From the NCBI GenBank assembly GCA_017526045.1, contig JAFXRX010000225.1, positions 1-9,946 of the forward strand: 9,946 nucleotides of DNA. The letters run 5' to 3'. A program made the translations under genes and the position numbers. The notes beneath the pieces are model-generated. The model was not told where the DNA came from, searched no databases, and was given only the letters and a program-made list of their open reading frames with translations. The stretch is from Opitutales bacterium. Its GTDB lineage: Bacteria; Verrucomicrobiota; Verrucomicrobiia; Opitutales; Intestinicryptomonadaceae. Below, one piece after another: positions 1 through 7,647 of the stretch (its first letter is position 1; each line of letters starts with the position of its first letter).

Positions 1-2043
1 AGCCAAAACAAAGCCCGCCGCAAGCGCGCCCGCAAGAAGCCCCAAAACGCCCGGAACGCCGAAAACAAGCCCGACGACAACCGGCACAAGAACCGCCAAA
101 AGCGCGGGAACAACCATTTCCTTCTGCGCCGCCTTTGTGGAAATGCCGACGCATCTTGCATAGTCGGGCTCCGCCTTGCCCTCCATAATGCCGACTTTTT
201 CGCGGAACTGGCGGCGCACTTCGTTGACCATCTGCGTGGCAGCGCGGCCGACCGCGTTCATTGTCAGCCCGCAGAACAAAAACGCCATCATAGAACCTAT
301 GAAAAGCCCGAGCAACACGCGCGGATTCATCAGGTGGACCTCGTAAACATTCATGAAATCGACAAGGCTTGCGTCGTGAATTGACTTGCCCATTTTTTCG
401 ATTGCGGCAATGGTGGCGTCCGCCTTTCCGCCCGCGCCCTGCCCATGCAAAAGCCCTATTCTTATTTCTTCCACATAAGAGGCAAGAAGAGCCAAAGCGG
501 TAAGCGCCGCGGAGCCGATTGCAAAGCCCTTGCCCGTTGCGGCGGTCGTATTGCCGAGCGCGTCGAGCATGTCGGTGCGGCGGCGTACTTCCTTGCCAAG
601 CCCCGACATTTCGGCGTTGCCGCCCGCGTTGTCGGCGATGGGCCCGTAGGCGTCAGTCGCCAAAGTTATGCCCAAAGTGGAGAGCATGCCGACTGCGGCG
701 ATGCCGATGCCGTAAAGCCCGTCGGTCATATTGGCGATATTCCAGCGCGCCGCAAACATGTATGAAAGAGCCGTGCCGATTACGATAATCAAAACGGGAT
801 AGCAAGTCGAAAACATGCCTGTGCCCATGCCGCCGATTATGACTGTCGCGGGGCCCGTCTGAGCCTGCTCGGCGATTTTCTTTGTCGGCGCGTAAGCCTC
901 GGAAGTGAAGTATTCCGTAACCTTCCCGATTAAAATGCCTGTTGCAAGCCCCACGACAATGGCGGCCCAGTTGCCCCAGAAATTCGGCAGTTTCAAAGCC
1001 CACAAAATTACAAGAGACGAAATCAAAATCAAGATTGAGCTTACATTTACGCCCCTGCCAAGCGCGCCCAAAAGCTCCTTGCTTGTCGCGCCAGACTTCA
1101 CCTTGACGCAATAGATGCCTATAATCGAAAGGATTGTGCCGACGGAGGCGATGAGCATCGGAGCCAAAACCGCCTTCATCTGCACGGCGGGATCCGTCAT
1201 GTAGGCGGCGGCGCCCAAAGCGGCGGTCGCCAAAACCGAGCCGCAGTAAGATTCGTACAAGTCCGCGCCCATGCCCGCGACATCGCCGACGTTGTCGCCG
1301 ACGTTGTCGGCGATGGTGGCGGGGTTGCGGGGGTCGTCCTCGGGGATGCCCGCCTCGACTTTGCCGACAAGATCGGCGCCGACGTCGGCAGCCTTCGTGA
1401 AAATGCCGCCGCCAACGCGCGCGAAGAGAGCCTGCAGGCTCGCGCCCATGCCGAATGTAAGCATTGTCGTTGTAATAATCACCATTTTTTGCGAAGCGGA
1501 CGCCGCCTCGACAAAATAGTTCAAAATCAAAAACCACAAAGAAATGTCAAGAAGCGCAAGCCCGACAACCGTAAGGCCCATGACCGCGCCCGAGCGGAAT
1601 GCGACGCGCAAGCCCTTGTCGAGCGAGTGGTTTGCAGCCCACGCGGCGCGCGAGCTTGCGTAAGTGGCGGTTTTCATCCCGAAAAATCCCGCGAGCCCCG
1701 AGAAGAAGCCGCCCGTCAAAAACGCCACCCAGACCCACTTGTTCTGGATGCCCGCAACCCAGCCCAAATATGCGAAAATCGCGGCGATGAAAACAAACAC
1801 CATCGCGACGACCTTGTACTGCTGCTTCAAATACGCAAACGCGCCCTCGCGCACGTGGGATGCTATTTTTTGCATGATGTCGGTGCCCGCCTCCTCTTTC
1901 TTCATGCTTTTATAAAAGCAGAAGGCAAACGACAACGCGACGATTGAAGCAACCGGCACAAGCCAGAAAATCGGCTCTATCGAGTTAAACGGACATTTAC
2001 AAGCCGCGGCGGCGGCGAATTGCGGGATTACATCAGGATTCAT
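1..2043 (-). CDS. hppA: Membrane-bound ion-translocating pyrophosphatase, C-terminus cut by window edge
   Basis: Hydrolyses cytoplasmic pyrophosphate and uses the energy to pump Na+ and/or H+ across the inner membrane. The frame is open for 681 codons from an ATG at 2043 to the left edge, with no internal stop. Visible signatures are the substrate-binding block at residues 220-230 (D220, D224, K228, E230), the aspartate-rich block 236-254 (DNVGDNVGD), the block 462-475 (ATDAYGPIADNAGG), and many hydrophobic helices. GNTTAATGKG at 497-506 has Ala501 and Gly504, the pair that marks K+-dependent enzymes. Glu264 in YESY matches the glutamate common in Na+-pumping members, so a K+-dependent Na+ pump is likely; this is inferred. 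The last conserved block (GDTVGDPFKDTSGP-like) is not seen and should lie about 80-100 residues further, outside the window. The ATG is preceded by an A-rich leader with no Shine-Dalgarno. Confidence 0.96.
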   Translation of the reverse strand, partial: MNPDVIPQFAAAAACKCPFNSIEPIFWLVPVASIVALSFAFCFYKSMKKEEAGTDIMQKIASHVREGAFAYLKQQYKVVAMVFVFIAAIFAYLGWVAGIQNKWVWVAFLTGGFFSGLAGFFGMKTATYASSRAAWAANHSLDKGLRVAFRSGAVMGLTVVGLALLDISLWFLILNYFVEAASASQKMVIITTTMLTFGMGASLQALFARVGGGIFTKAADVGADLVGKVEAGIPEDDPRNPATIADNVGDNVGDVAGMGADLYESYCGSVLATAALGAAAYMTDPAVQMKAVLAPMLIASVGTILSIIGIYCVKVKSGATSKELLGALGRGVNVSSILILISSLVILWALKLPNFWGNWAAIVVGLATGILIGKVTEYFTSEAYAPTKKIAEQAQTGPATVIIGGMGTGMFSTCYPVLIIVIGTALSYMFAARWNIANMTDGLYGIGIAAVGMLSTLGITLATDAYGPIADNAGGNAEMSGLGKEVRRRTDMLDALGNTTAATGKGFAIGSAALTALALLASYVEEIRIGLLHGQGAGGKADATIAAIEKMGKSIHDASLVDFMNVYEVHLMNPRVLLGLFIGSMMAFLFCGLTMNAVGRAATQMVNEVRRQFREKVGIMEGKAEPDYARCVGISTKAAQKEMVVPALLAVLVPVVVGLVFGVPGVLGLLAGALAAGFVLA

Positions 2044-2083
2044 TTTTTATTTTGTTTGTTGTTTAAATTAAAAAAAGATACAA

Positions 2084-2116
2084 CAAAACGGACGGGGGAA
2101 CCCCCTGCCCGCTTTG
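2084..2116 (-). terminator. Strong hairpin, probable intrinsic terminator after the unknown gene
   Basis: Read on the minus strand, a long stem starts 7 nt after the stop codon of the 257-residue gene. GGGGG pairs with CCCCC around a very short loop, then after one bulged A the pairing continues through CGGGC/GTCCG and AAA/TTT. About 14 pairs form, two or so of them G-T. It is followed by TTGTATC and a run of T. The T-rich tract lies only on the minus-strand side, so it is directional. It sits about 40 bp upstream of the hppA start, so it would end the upstream transcript or attenuate read-through into hppA. Confidence 0.7.
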
Positions 2117-2123
2117 AAAGGAA

Positions 2124-2897
2124 TTACGCGCCGAACGTCGAAAGCGCGCTGCGCCACCACGAGTAGTATTTGTCGTCAAGCTCCTCGCGCGAGGGCATCG
2201 GGTAGTAGATAAACTCGTCGCCCGCGCCGACGTAGAAGCCGCGCTTTACCGTTCTGAACAAAAGCTCGCCAATCATGTTGCGCACGACGACCTTGTTGTT
2301 CTTGCCGCTTTTTAGGCTGATTTCGCGTATGCAGTCGCGCAAGTGCGGAATGTTTTTATAGGGGAGGTCGTGGGCGTCGCCGTTTTCGGGGTCGGCTTCA
2401 AGGCCGCCGAGCTTGAGGTCGCAAAAGGCGATTTTAGACATGTGCACAAGCCTTTCGGGGCTCGTCAGCCGCTTTGCGTATTCCTGCGGATTAAGCACGC
2501 TTGCGACGCGCGGGCGGGCGGGAGCCAAGTCCTGGTACAAAAACAAATTCGAGCTGTCGGGCGCAAACTTCGCCTTTTTAAGCTCCAACGTTTTGCCGTC
2601 GGAGGTCGTAAGGTAGAGGTTGCCGAACGCGGAAATCGGGACGTGCTCCAAGACGCGGTACACCGACAAATAAACCGACTTGTGCGGCGAGCCGTCGGGG
2701 TGCGGGACACAAAGCTCCTCGAATTTTTCCATCGGGAAATAGTCGCTTTTGAAATTCGGGTCGATTTGGAAGAAAATCGCCTGGTCGAACGAGCGGTGAT
2801 AGTCGCCCGTGGCGTAGTATGCGCCGAAATCTTCGGGCTTTAGGTTGGAAGCCACCAAGGCTTCGGGAGCGAGAGACAAATATAAGAACTTTTCCAT
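2124..2897 (-). CDS. Conserved-looking soluble protein of unknown function (257 aa)
   Basis: I cannot assign a function. The protein is 257 residues, without a signal peptide or membrane helix, so it is probably cytoplasmic. It opens with MEKFLYLSLAPEALVAS and has a distinctive central part: AIFFQIDP at 40-47, KSDYFP at 50-55, then a C-x-PHPDGSP stretch near 63-71 and YLSVYRVLEHVP at 76-87. The C-terminal part is charged and ends in an aromatic-rich tail (KYYSWWRSAL). The N-terminal and central patterns resemble uncharacterised proteins I recall from Bacteroidota and other gut bacteria, but that is memory, not a search. The coding frame matches its neighbours in composition, which supports a real gene. 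It is transcribed away from the tolB-like gene and lies upstream of hppA, separated by 80 bp and a terminator-like hairpin, so co-function with hppA is not implied. The ATG has no convincing ribosome binding site. Confidence 0.85.
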   Translation of the reverse strand: MEKFLYLSLAPEALVASNLKPEDFGAYYATGDYHRSFDQAIFFQIDPNFKSDYFPMEKFEELCVPHPDGSPHKSVYLSVYRVLEHVPISAFGNLYLTTSDGKTLELKKAKFAPDSSNLFLYQDLAPARPRVASVLNPQEYAKRLTSPERLVHMSKIAFCDLKLGGLEADPENGDAHDLPYKNIPHLRDCIREISLKSGKNNKVVVRNMIGELLFRTVKRGFYVGAGDEFIYYPMPSREELDDKYYSWWRSALSTFGA

Positions 2898-3022
2898 AAA
2901 AAAAGACTCTATTCTTTGTTTTTTCCATTACAAGAAAAATAATCGCCGCGCGCGCAAAAGGCGGCATTTTTTTTGATAAAAAAGGTTGAAAGAAAAGAAA
3001 ACTACTATTTTATTTTTGGAAT
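2898..3022. promoter_or_regulatory. Divergent intergenic region with candidate promoters for both sides
   Basis: This AT-rich 125-bp gap separates two divergent genes and must hold, or lie close to, both promoters. On the minus strand TTGTAA (2933-2928) and TAGAGT (2911-2906) are spaced 16 bp, each matching four of six sigma-70 consensus positions. On the plus strand TTGAAA (2986-2991) and TTTATT (3009-3014) are spaced 17 bp, with five and four matches. Both would start transcription within a few bases of the start codon, giving almost leaderless mRNAs, which fits the missing Shine-Dalgarno sequences. In such AT-rich DNA these matches could be chance. I see no TAnnTTTG box of the Bacteroidota type. 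Confidence 0.3.
2945..2974 (+). terminator. GC-rich hairpin followed by T8, terminator-like
   Basis: GCCGC (2945-2949) pairs with GCGGC (2961-2965) around an 11-nt loop, followed by A and eight T (2967-2974). It has the form of an intrinsic terminator on the plus strand. No plus-strand gene lies upstream of it in the window, because the neighbour on that side is on the minus strand. It could block antisense transcription into the tolB-like operon, end a small leader RNA, or have no role. The stem is short, so confidence is modest. Confidence 0.4.
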
Positions 3023-4219
3023 ATGCTCAGGAGATTTTTTGCATTTATTTTCGCCTCGCTTGCGCTTGCGTGCGCATGCGCCCAGGACGCCGCCCAAAAG
3101 CCCGTCGACATCACCAAAACTTGGGATTCCAAAAACCCCGTATACCGCATTTCAATATCAGGCGGCGACGAGGCCGCCGCGCTTGCAGCCCGCGCGCTCT
3201 CGACCCACGGGGCGTTCCGCATCGTAAAGGCCGACGCGCATTTCAACATCGATATTTCCAAAGCCCAAAACGGCGGCGTCAATCTTAAAATAGACGGCTC
3301 AAAGCCTTTCGCGCAGACTGTCCAGGGGCTCAACACCGCAAACGCAGTCGCCAAGGCGTGCGATTTGGCTGTGATGAAAATTTTGGGCGAGCCCTCCTAC
3401 TTTACGGGAACTTTGGCGTTCGTCTCCGACAGGACGGGGCATACGGAAATCTACTCTTCGGACATGCTCTTCCAAAACATACGCTCGATAACAAACGACA
3501 AGTCCGATTCCATGCTGCCGCACTGGTCGCCCGACGGCTCGAAAATAATCTACACCGGCTACTTCCGCACAAAGCTCATGGACTTGTACGAAATCGACCT
3601 GCGCACAAAAACGCGCAAGACTTTCGCCGCGTTCAAAGGCACGAACACAGGCGGCGCGTTCAGCCCCGACGGCTCGAAAGTCGCGATGATTTTGACGGCG
3701 TCGGGCAACGCGGAAATCTGGACGTGCGCGGCGGGCGGAACGGCGAAAACAAACCTAAAAAGGCTGACAACCACCTCCGCCGCGGAGGCGAGCGCGGCAT
3801 GGTCGCCAAACGGCAAAGAATTGATTTTTTCAAGCGACCAAATGGGCGGCCCGCAAATCTACACAATGCCCTCAAGCGGCGGGCAGATGAAAAGAATTCC
3901 CACAAACATAAGCGGATACTGCTCCGAGCCCGACTGGAACAAGAGATTTCCAAACCTCATAGCTTTCACGACCGCCCAAAGCGGCGCGTTCCAAATCGCG
4001 GTTTACGACTTCAACACAAAGCAAAGCAAAGTAATCACAACAGGGGGCTCCTCGAGCCTGCCGCGCTGGACAAACGACGGCCGCCACATAATTTTCACAA
4101 AAACCCAGGGCAAGAGCCGCGCGCTTTACATCGTGGACTCGATTACGCAAAAACAAACCGCCCTGCACTCTAAAAATCTCGGCAACTGCGCCGAGGCGGA
4201 TTTCCTGCCCGGCAAATAG
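3023..4219 (+). CDS. TolB-like exported beta-propeller protein
   Basis: 398 residues with a two-domain TolB layout. Residues 1-20 are a Sec signal peptide (RR, a hydrophobic core, then ACA|Q as the signal peptidase I site), so the product is periplasmic. There are cysteines at 17 and 19, but the residues before them do not make a good lipobox. Residues 21-122 resemble the TolB N-terminal domain. Residues 127-395 carry repeated propeller blades: SDRTGHTEIY at 135-144, WSPDG at 168-172, FSPDG at 213-217, WSPNG at 260-264, SSDQMGGPQIY at 270-280 and WTNDG at 349-353. TolB works with Pal and the TolQRA motor in outer-membrane upkeep. No tolQRA or pal is present here, and thrH follows 11 bp later, so it may be a paralogue or a dispersed TolB. 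I leave the symbol empty. The ATG at 3023 gives a complete signal peptide; there is no good ribosome binding site. Confidence 0.85.
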   Translation: MLRRFFAFIFASLALACACAQDAAQKPVDITKTWDSKNPVYRISISGGDEAAALAARALSTHGAFRIVKADAHFNIDISKAQNGGVNLKIDGSKPFAQTVQGLNTANAVAKACDLAVMKILGEPSYFTGTLAFVSDRTGHTEIYSSDMLFQNIRSITNDKSDSMLPHWSPDGSKIIYTGYFRTKLMDLYEIDLRTKTRKTFAAFKGTNTGGAFSPDGSKVAMILTASGNAEIWTCAAGGTAKTNLKRLTTTSAAEASAAWSPNGKELIFSSDQMGGPQIYTMPSSGGQMKRIPTNISGYCSEPDWNKRFPNLIAFTTAQSGAFQIAVYDFNTKQSKVITTGGSSSLPRWTNDGRHIIFTKTQGKSRALYIVDSITQKQTALHSKNLGNCAEADFLPGK

Positions 4220-4230
4220 CATCAAAAAAA

Positions 4231-4839
4231 ATGATTATTTTCACATTAGACCTCGAAGGCGTATTCATACCCGAAATCTGGATTGCCGTTGCAAATAAAA
4301 CGGGCATCGAAGCCCTGCGCCGCACCACGCGCGACGAGCCCGACTACGACAAGCTCATGCGCTACCGCCTCGACATCCTCGACAAAAACGGAATAAAAAT
4401 TGCCGACATACAAAAAGCAATCGACCAAATCGACCCGCTCGAGGGCGCGGGGGAATTTTTGGACTGGCTAAAAAGCATCGGAAGGGTCGTGATTTTATCC
4501 GACACCTTCGAGCAGTTCGCGCGCCCCCTCATGGCAAAGCTCGGCTACCCGAGCCTCTTCTGCCACGAGCTGGAAATAGAACCTTCGGGCAGAATTTCAG
4601 GCTACAAGCTCAGAATTTCAGACCAAAAAAGAAAGTCGGTGGAGGCGTTCAAAAGCCTAAACTTCAAGGTTATCGCCTCGGGCGACTCCTACAACGACCT
4701 CTCCATGCTGCGCGCCGCCGACCGCGCGGTTTTGTACAAGCCGACCGAAAAATTCGCGGCGGAAAACGCGGACTTGCCCGTCGCGCAAAACTACCTGGAG
4801 CTTAAAGAAAATTTCCTAAAACTTGCAAAGGAGCTGTAA
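4231..4839 (+). CDS. thrH: ThrH: phosphoserine phosphatase / homoserine phosphotransferase (HAD family)
   Basis: A 202-residue cytoplasmic HAD-superfamily enzyme, close over its whole length to Pseudomonas ThrH as I remember it (about 205 residues). ThrH dephosphorylates phosphoserine and can move the phosphate to homoserine, so it serves serine synthesis and can feed threonine synthesis. HAD motif I is DLEGV at 7-11 (nucleophile Asp7, acid Glu9), followed by the ThrH-typical PEIWIA. Motif II is SDT at 90-92, the lysine motif lies at 132-135 (QKRK), and the Mg2+-binding motif is GDSYND at 151-156. The start ATG lies 11 bp after the tolB-like stop and matches the family N-terminus. There is no Shine-Dalgarno, only an A-run. 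The stop is 4 bp before purM, so it is very probably co-transcribed with its neighbours. Whether phosphatase or phosphotransferase activity dominates cannot be told from sequence. Confidence 0.93.
   Translation: MIIFTLDLEGVFIPEIWIAVANKTGIEALRRTTRDEPDYDKLMRYRLDILDKNGIKIADIQKAIDQIDPLEGAGEFLDWLKSIGRVVILSDTFEQFARPLMAKLGYPSLFCHELEIEPSGRISGYKLRISDQKRKSVEAFKSLNFKVIASGDSYNDLSMLRAADRAVLYKPTEKFAAENADLPVAQNYLELKENFLKLAKEL
4827..4833 (+). promoter_or_regulatory. Shine-Dalgarno site of purM
   Basis: AAAGGAG lies inside the last codons of thrH, with a 10-nt spacer to the ATG at 4844. It is the clearest plus-strand ribosome binding site in the window. It decides the purM start in favour of 4844 over the in-frame TTG at 4823, which lies before this site and would add seven residues that do not look like the family. 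Confidence 0.7.
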
Positions 4840-4843
4840 ATTT

Positions 4844-6049
4844 ATGGCAACGACAAAAAAAGCGCAAACCGACAGATACGCCTCGCGCGGCGTCTCGTCC
4901 TCAAAAGAAGAAGTACACGCGGCGGTCGACAAGCTCGACAGGGGGCTCTTCCCCAAAGCGTTTTGCAAAATCACAAAGGACTTTTTGACTTCGTCGAAGA
5001 GCAAGTGCAACGTAATCCACTCCGACGGCAGCGGCACAAAGTCGATTATAGCCTACCTCTATTTCAAGGAAACAGGCGACGCCTCCGTATTCCGCGGAAT
5101 TTCGCAGGACTCGATTGTGATGAACATCGACGACCTGCTCTGCATCGGCGCGCTCGACGGCATTGTAATTTCAAACACAGTAAACCGCAACGCGGTCGGC
5201 TTTTCCGCAAAAGCCCTCGCCGAGCTCATCAACGGCTCCGAAGATTTTATCAAGAAGCTTTCGAGCCTCGGCGTTAAAACGCACTCGGGCGGCGGCGAAA
5301 CCGCGGACGTCGGCGACTTGACGGGCAGCGTCGTTGTGGACTCGTGCGCTGTCGCGGTTTTGGAGCGCAAGAAGGTGCTGATGCCAAACGGCATCGACTC
5401 GGGCCTTGCAATCGTCGGGCTTGCCTCGTACGGCAAGGCGAAGTACGAGGATTTTGAAAACAGCGGCATCGGCTCCAACGGCCTCACGAGCGCGCGCCAC
5501 GACATGCTCTCGCCATACTACCGCAAAAAATACCCCGAAACCTACGACTCAAACACGCCGAAAGCCCTCGTCTATTGCGGCCCGTACAGGCTTGAGGACA
5601 AACTGCCCGAATCGAACATGACAGTCGCCGAGGCTTTGCTTTCGCCAACGCGCACCTACGCGCCCGTAATCGCAAAAATTGTCAAAAAATATCCGAAGCT
5701 CATAAAGGGCATAATCCACTGCTCGGGCGGCGGGCAGACAAAGTGCATGCGCTTCGGCAACGGCGTCCATTTCATAAAGGACAACCTTTTCACGCCACCG
5801 CCGATTTTCAGGGCAATCCAAAAAGCCAGCAAAACCTCTTTGAAGGAAATGTACAAGGTTTACAACATGGGGCACCGCATGGAAATCTACTGCAAGCCTT
5901 CCGACGCGCAAAAGGTCGTGGACATTGCAAAAAGCTTTGGAATTGACGCGCAAATTGTCGGGCGCACCGAAAAGAGCGCGCGCAAGGACGGCTGCAACCA
6001 CCTAACTCTTTCAGCCTGCGGCGAAAAAATCGAATACGTTCAAAAGTAA
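4844..6049 (+). CDS. purM: Phosphoribosylformylglycinamidine cyclo-ligase (AIR synthase), divergent long form
   Basis: Catalyses the ATP-dependent ring closure of FGAM to AIR, step five of purine synthesis, in the cytoplasm. From the ATG at 4844 it is 401 residues, longer than E. coli PurM (about 345). PurM/PurL-fold motifs are visible in order: DGSGTK at 61-66, MNIDDLLCIGA at 93-103, GGGETADVGD at 149-158, SNGLTSARHD at 211-220, SPTRTYAPV at 267-275, HCSGGGQTK at 292-300 and NMGHRMEIY at 341-349. The N-terminus (RYASRGVSSSKEEVHAA) and several motifs match the PurM type I know from Bacteroidota and not the YxxAGVDI start of the E. coli type. The start is backed by AAAGGAG at 4827-4833. It follows thrH by 4 bp. 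A related ATP-dependent PurM-like enzyme is the alternative, but a purine role is the most likely. Confidence 0.93.
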   Translation: MATTKKAQTDRYASRGVSSSKEEVHAAVDKLDRGLFPKAFCKITKDFLTSSKSKCNVIHSDGSGTKSIIAYLYFKETGDASVFRGISQDSIVMNIDDLLCIGALDGIVISNTVNRNAVGFSAKALAELINGSEDFIKKLSSLGVKTHSGGGETADVGDLTGSVVVDSCAVAVLERKKVLMPNGIDSGLAIVGLASYGKAKYEDFENSGIGSNGLTSARHDMLSPYYRKKYPETYDSNTPKALVYCGPYRLEDKLPESNMTVAEALLSPTRTYAPVIAKIVKKYPKLIKGIIHCSGGGQTKCMRFGNGVHFIKDNLFTPPPIFRAIQKASKTSLKEMYKVYNMGHRMEIYCKPSDAQKVVDIAKSFGIDAQIVGRTEKSARKDGCNHLTLSACGEKIEYVQK

Positions 6050-6057
6050 TTTAACGC

Positions 6058-6079
6058 GGCGGCGCAAAAAACCGCCGCC
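6058..6079 (+). other. GC-rich hairpin between purM and the acyl carrier protein gene
   Basis: GGCGGCG (6058-6064) pairs perfectly with CGCCGCC (6073-6079) around the 8-nt loop CAAAAAAC. It is followed by ATTTTC, so the T-tract is short for a full terminator. It could be a leaky terminator, an RNA-processing or stabilising stem that lowers or separates expression of the downstream gene, or a remnant. The stem ends 11 bp before the next ATG. Confidence 0.5.
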
Positions 6080-6090
6080 ATTTTCAAGAC

Positions 6091-6336
6091 ATGAGCCAAG
6101 AGGAAATTCTGCAAAAAATCCAAGAGGCGTTCGCCGAAGTTTTGGACGACGACAAAATAAAAATTTCGCCCGAAACAAGCCCCGCGAACCTCGAGGGCTG
6201 GGACTCTTTTGCGCACATACAAATTGTCCTGGCTTTGGAAAAGTCGCTCAAAATCAAATTCCAGTCCAAAGAAGTTTTCGGCTGGCAAAACGCGGGCGAC
6301 ATCGCAAATTCGATTTCCGAAAAGCTCTGCAAATAG
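6091..6336 (+). CDS. Stand-alone acyl carrier protein (non-AcpP type)
   Basis: 81 residues, acidic, with the four-helix carrier-protein pattern. Ser39 in GWDSFAHIQ is the expected 4'-phosphopantetheine attachment site, and LALEKSLKIKF follows as the recognition helix and loop. The GWDS-F-H form differs from the GADSLDTVEL of fatty-acid AcpP. It is typical of specialised carrier proteins that work in surface polysaccharide, lipid-modifying or secondary-metabolite pathways. No ketosynthase, acyl-ligase, acyltransferase or phosphopantetheinyl transferase gene lies in the window, so its partner is unknown. It is 41 bp after purM, beyond a hairpin, and is the last gene before the terminator at 6371-6394. 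There is no clear ribosome binding site. The length is normal and the fold call is firm; the pathway is open. Confidence 0.9.
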   Translation: MSQEEILQKIQEAFAEVLDDDKIKISPETSPANLEGWDSFAHIQIVLALEKSLKIKFQSKEVFGWQNAGDIANSISEKLCK

Positions 6337-6370
6337 CGGCGCAAAATTTGCAAAAAAATTCGCCAAAAAA

Positions 6371-6394
6371 AGCATGCTTCAAACGAAGCATGCT
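6371..6394. terminator. Bidirectional intrinsic terminator between converging operons
   Basis: AGCATGCTTC (6371-6380) and GAAGCATGCT (6385-6394) form a perfect 10-bp stem with an AAAC loop. On the plus strand it is followed by TTATTTTTT; on the minus strand the flanking A-run at 6364-6370 gives a T7 tract. It lies 34 bp after the acyl carrier protein stop and 24 bp beyond the icd stop, exactly where two converging transcripts must end. Confidence 0.9.
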
Positions 6395-6418
6395 TTATTT
6401 TTTGCCTTGCAAAAATTT

Positions 6419-7633
<1,215 letters not shown>

Positions 7634-7639
7634 AACCCG

Positions 7640-7647
7640 CCTTTCCT
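7640..7647 (-). promoter_or_regulatory. Shine-Dalgarno site of icd
   Basis: On the minus strand AGGAAAGG lies 6 nt before the icd ATG and overlaps the TAG stop of secDF. It fixes the icd start and suggests translational coupling to secDF. Confidence 0.75.

Noticed and set aside
653..1537. A 294-codon open frame on the minus strand
   Set aside because: It is the wrong frame of hppA on the same strand. The product is arginine- and histidine-rich with no family resemblance, while the real frame gives all pyrophosphatase motifs.
2343..2843. A 166-codon plus-strand open frame opposite the unknown gene
   Set aside because: It is an antisense shadow of a GC-rich gene, with no start signal or recognisable content. 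The minus-strand frame has better composition and sensible ends.
3068..3082. Possible lipoprotein signal at the cysteines of the tolB-like protein
   Set aside because: The residues before Cys17 and Cys19 do not form a proper lipobox, while ACA|Q is a good signal peptidase I site.
3358..4173. A 271-codon plus-strand open frame inside the tolB-like gene
   Set aside because: It is an alternative frame with highly basic, low-complexity product. The tolB-like frame has clear propeller repeats through the same bases.
4823..4843. In-frame TTG start for purM, seven residues earlier
   Set aside because: It overlaps thrH, precedes the AAAGGAG site, and adds residues unlike the family start.
6338..6364. 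AT-rich inverted repeat with GGCG/CGCC ends and a GCAAA-A-TTTGC core
   Set aside because: The pairing is weak and imperfect, and the adjacent perfect hairpin at 6371-6394 explains termination without it.
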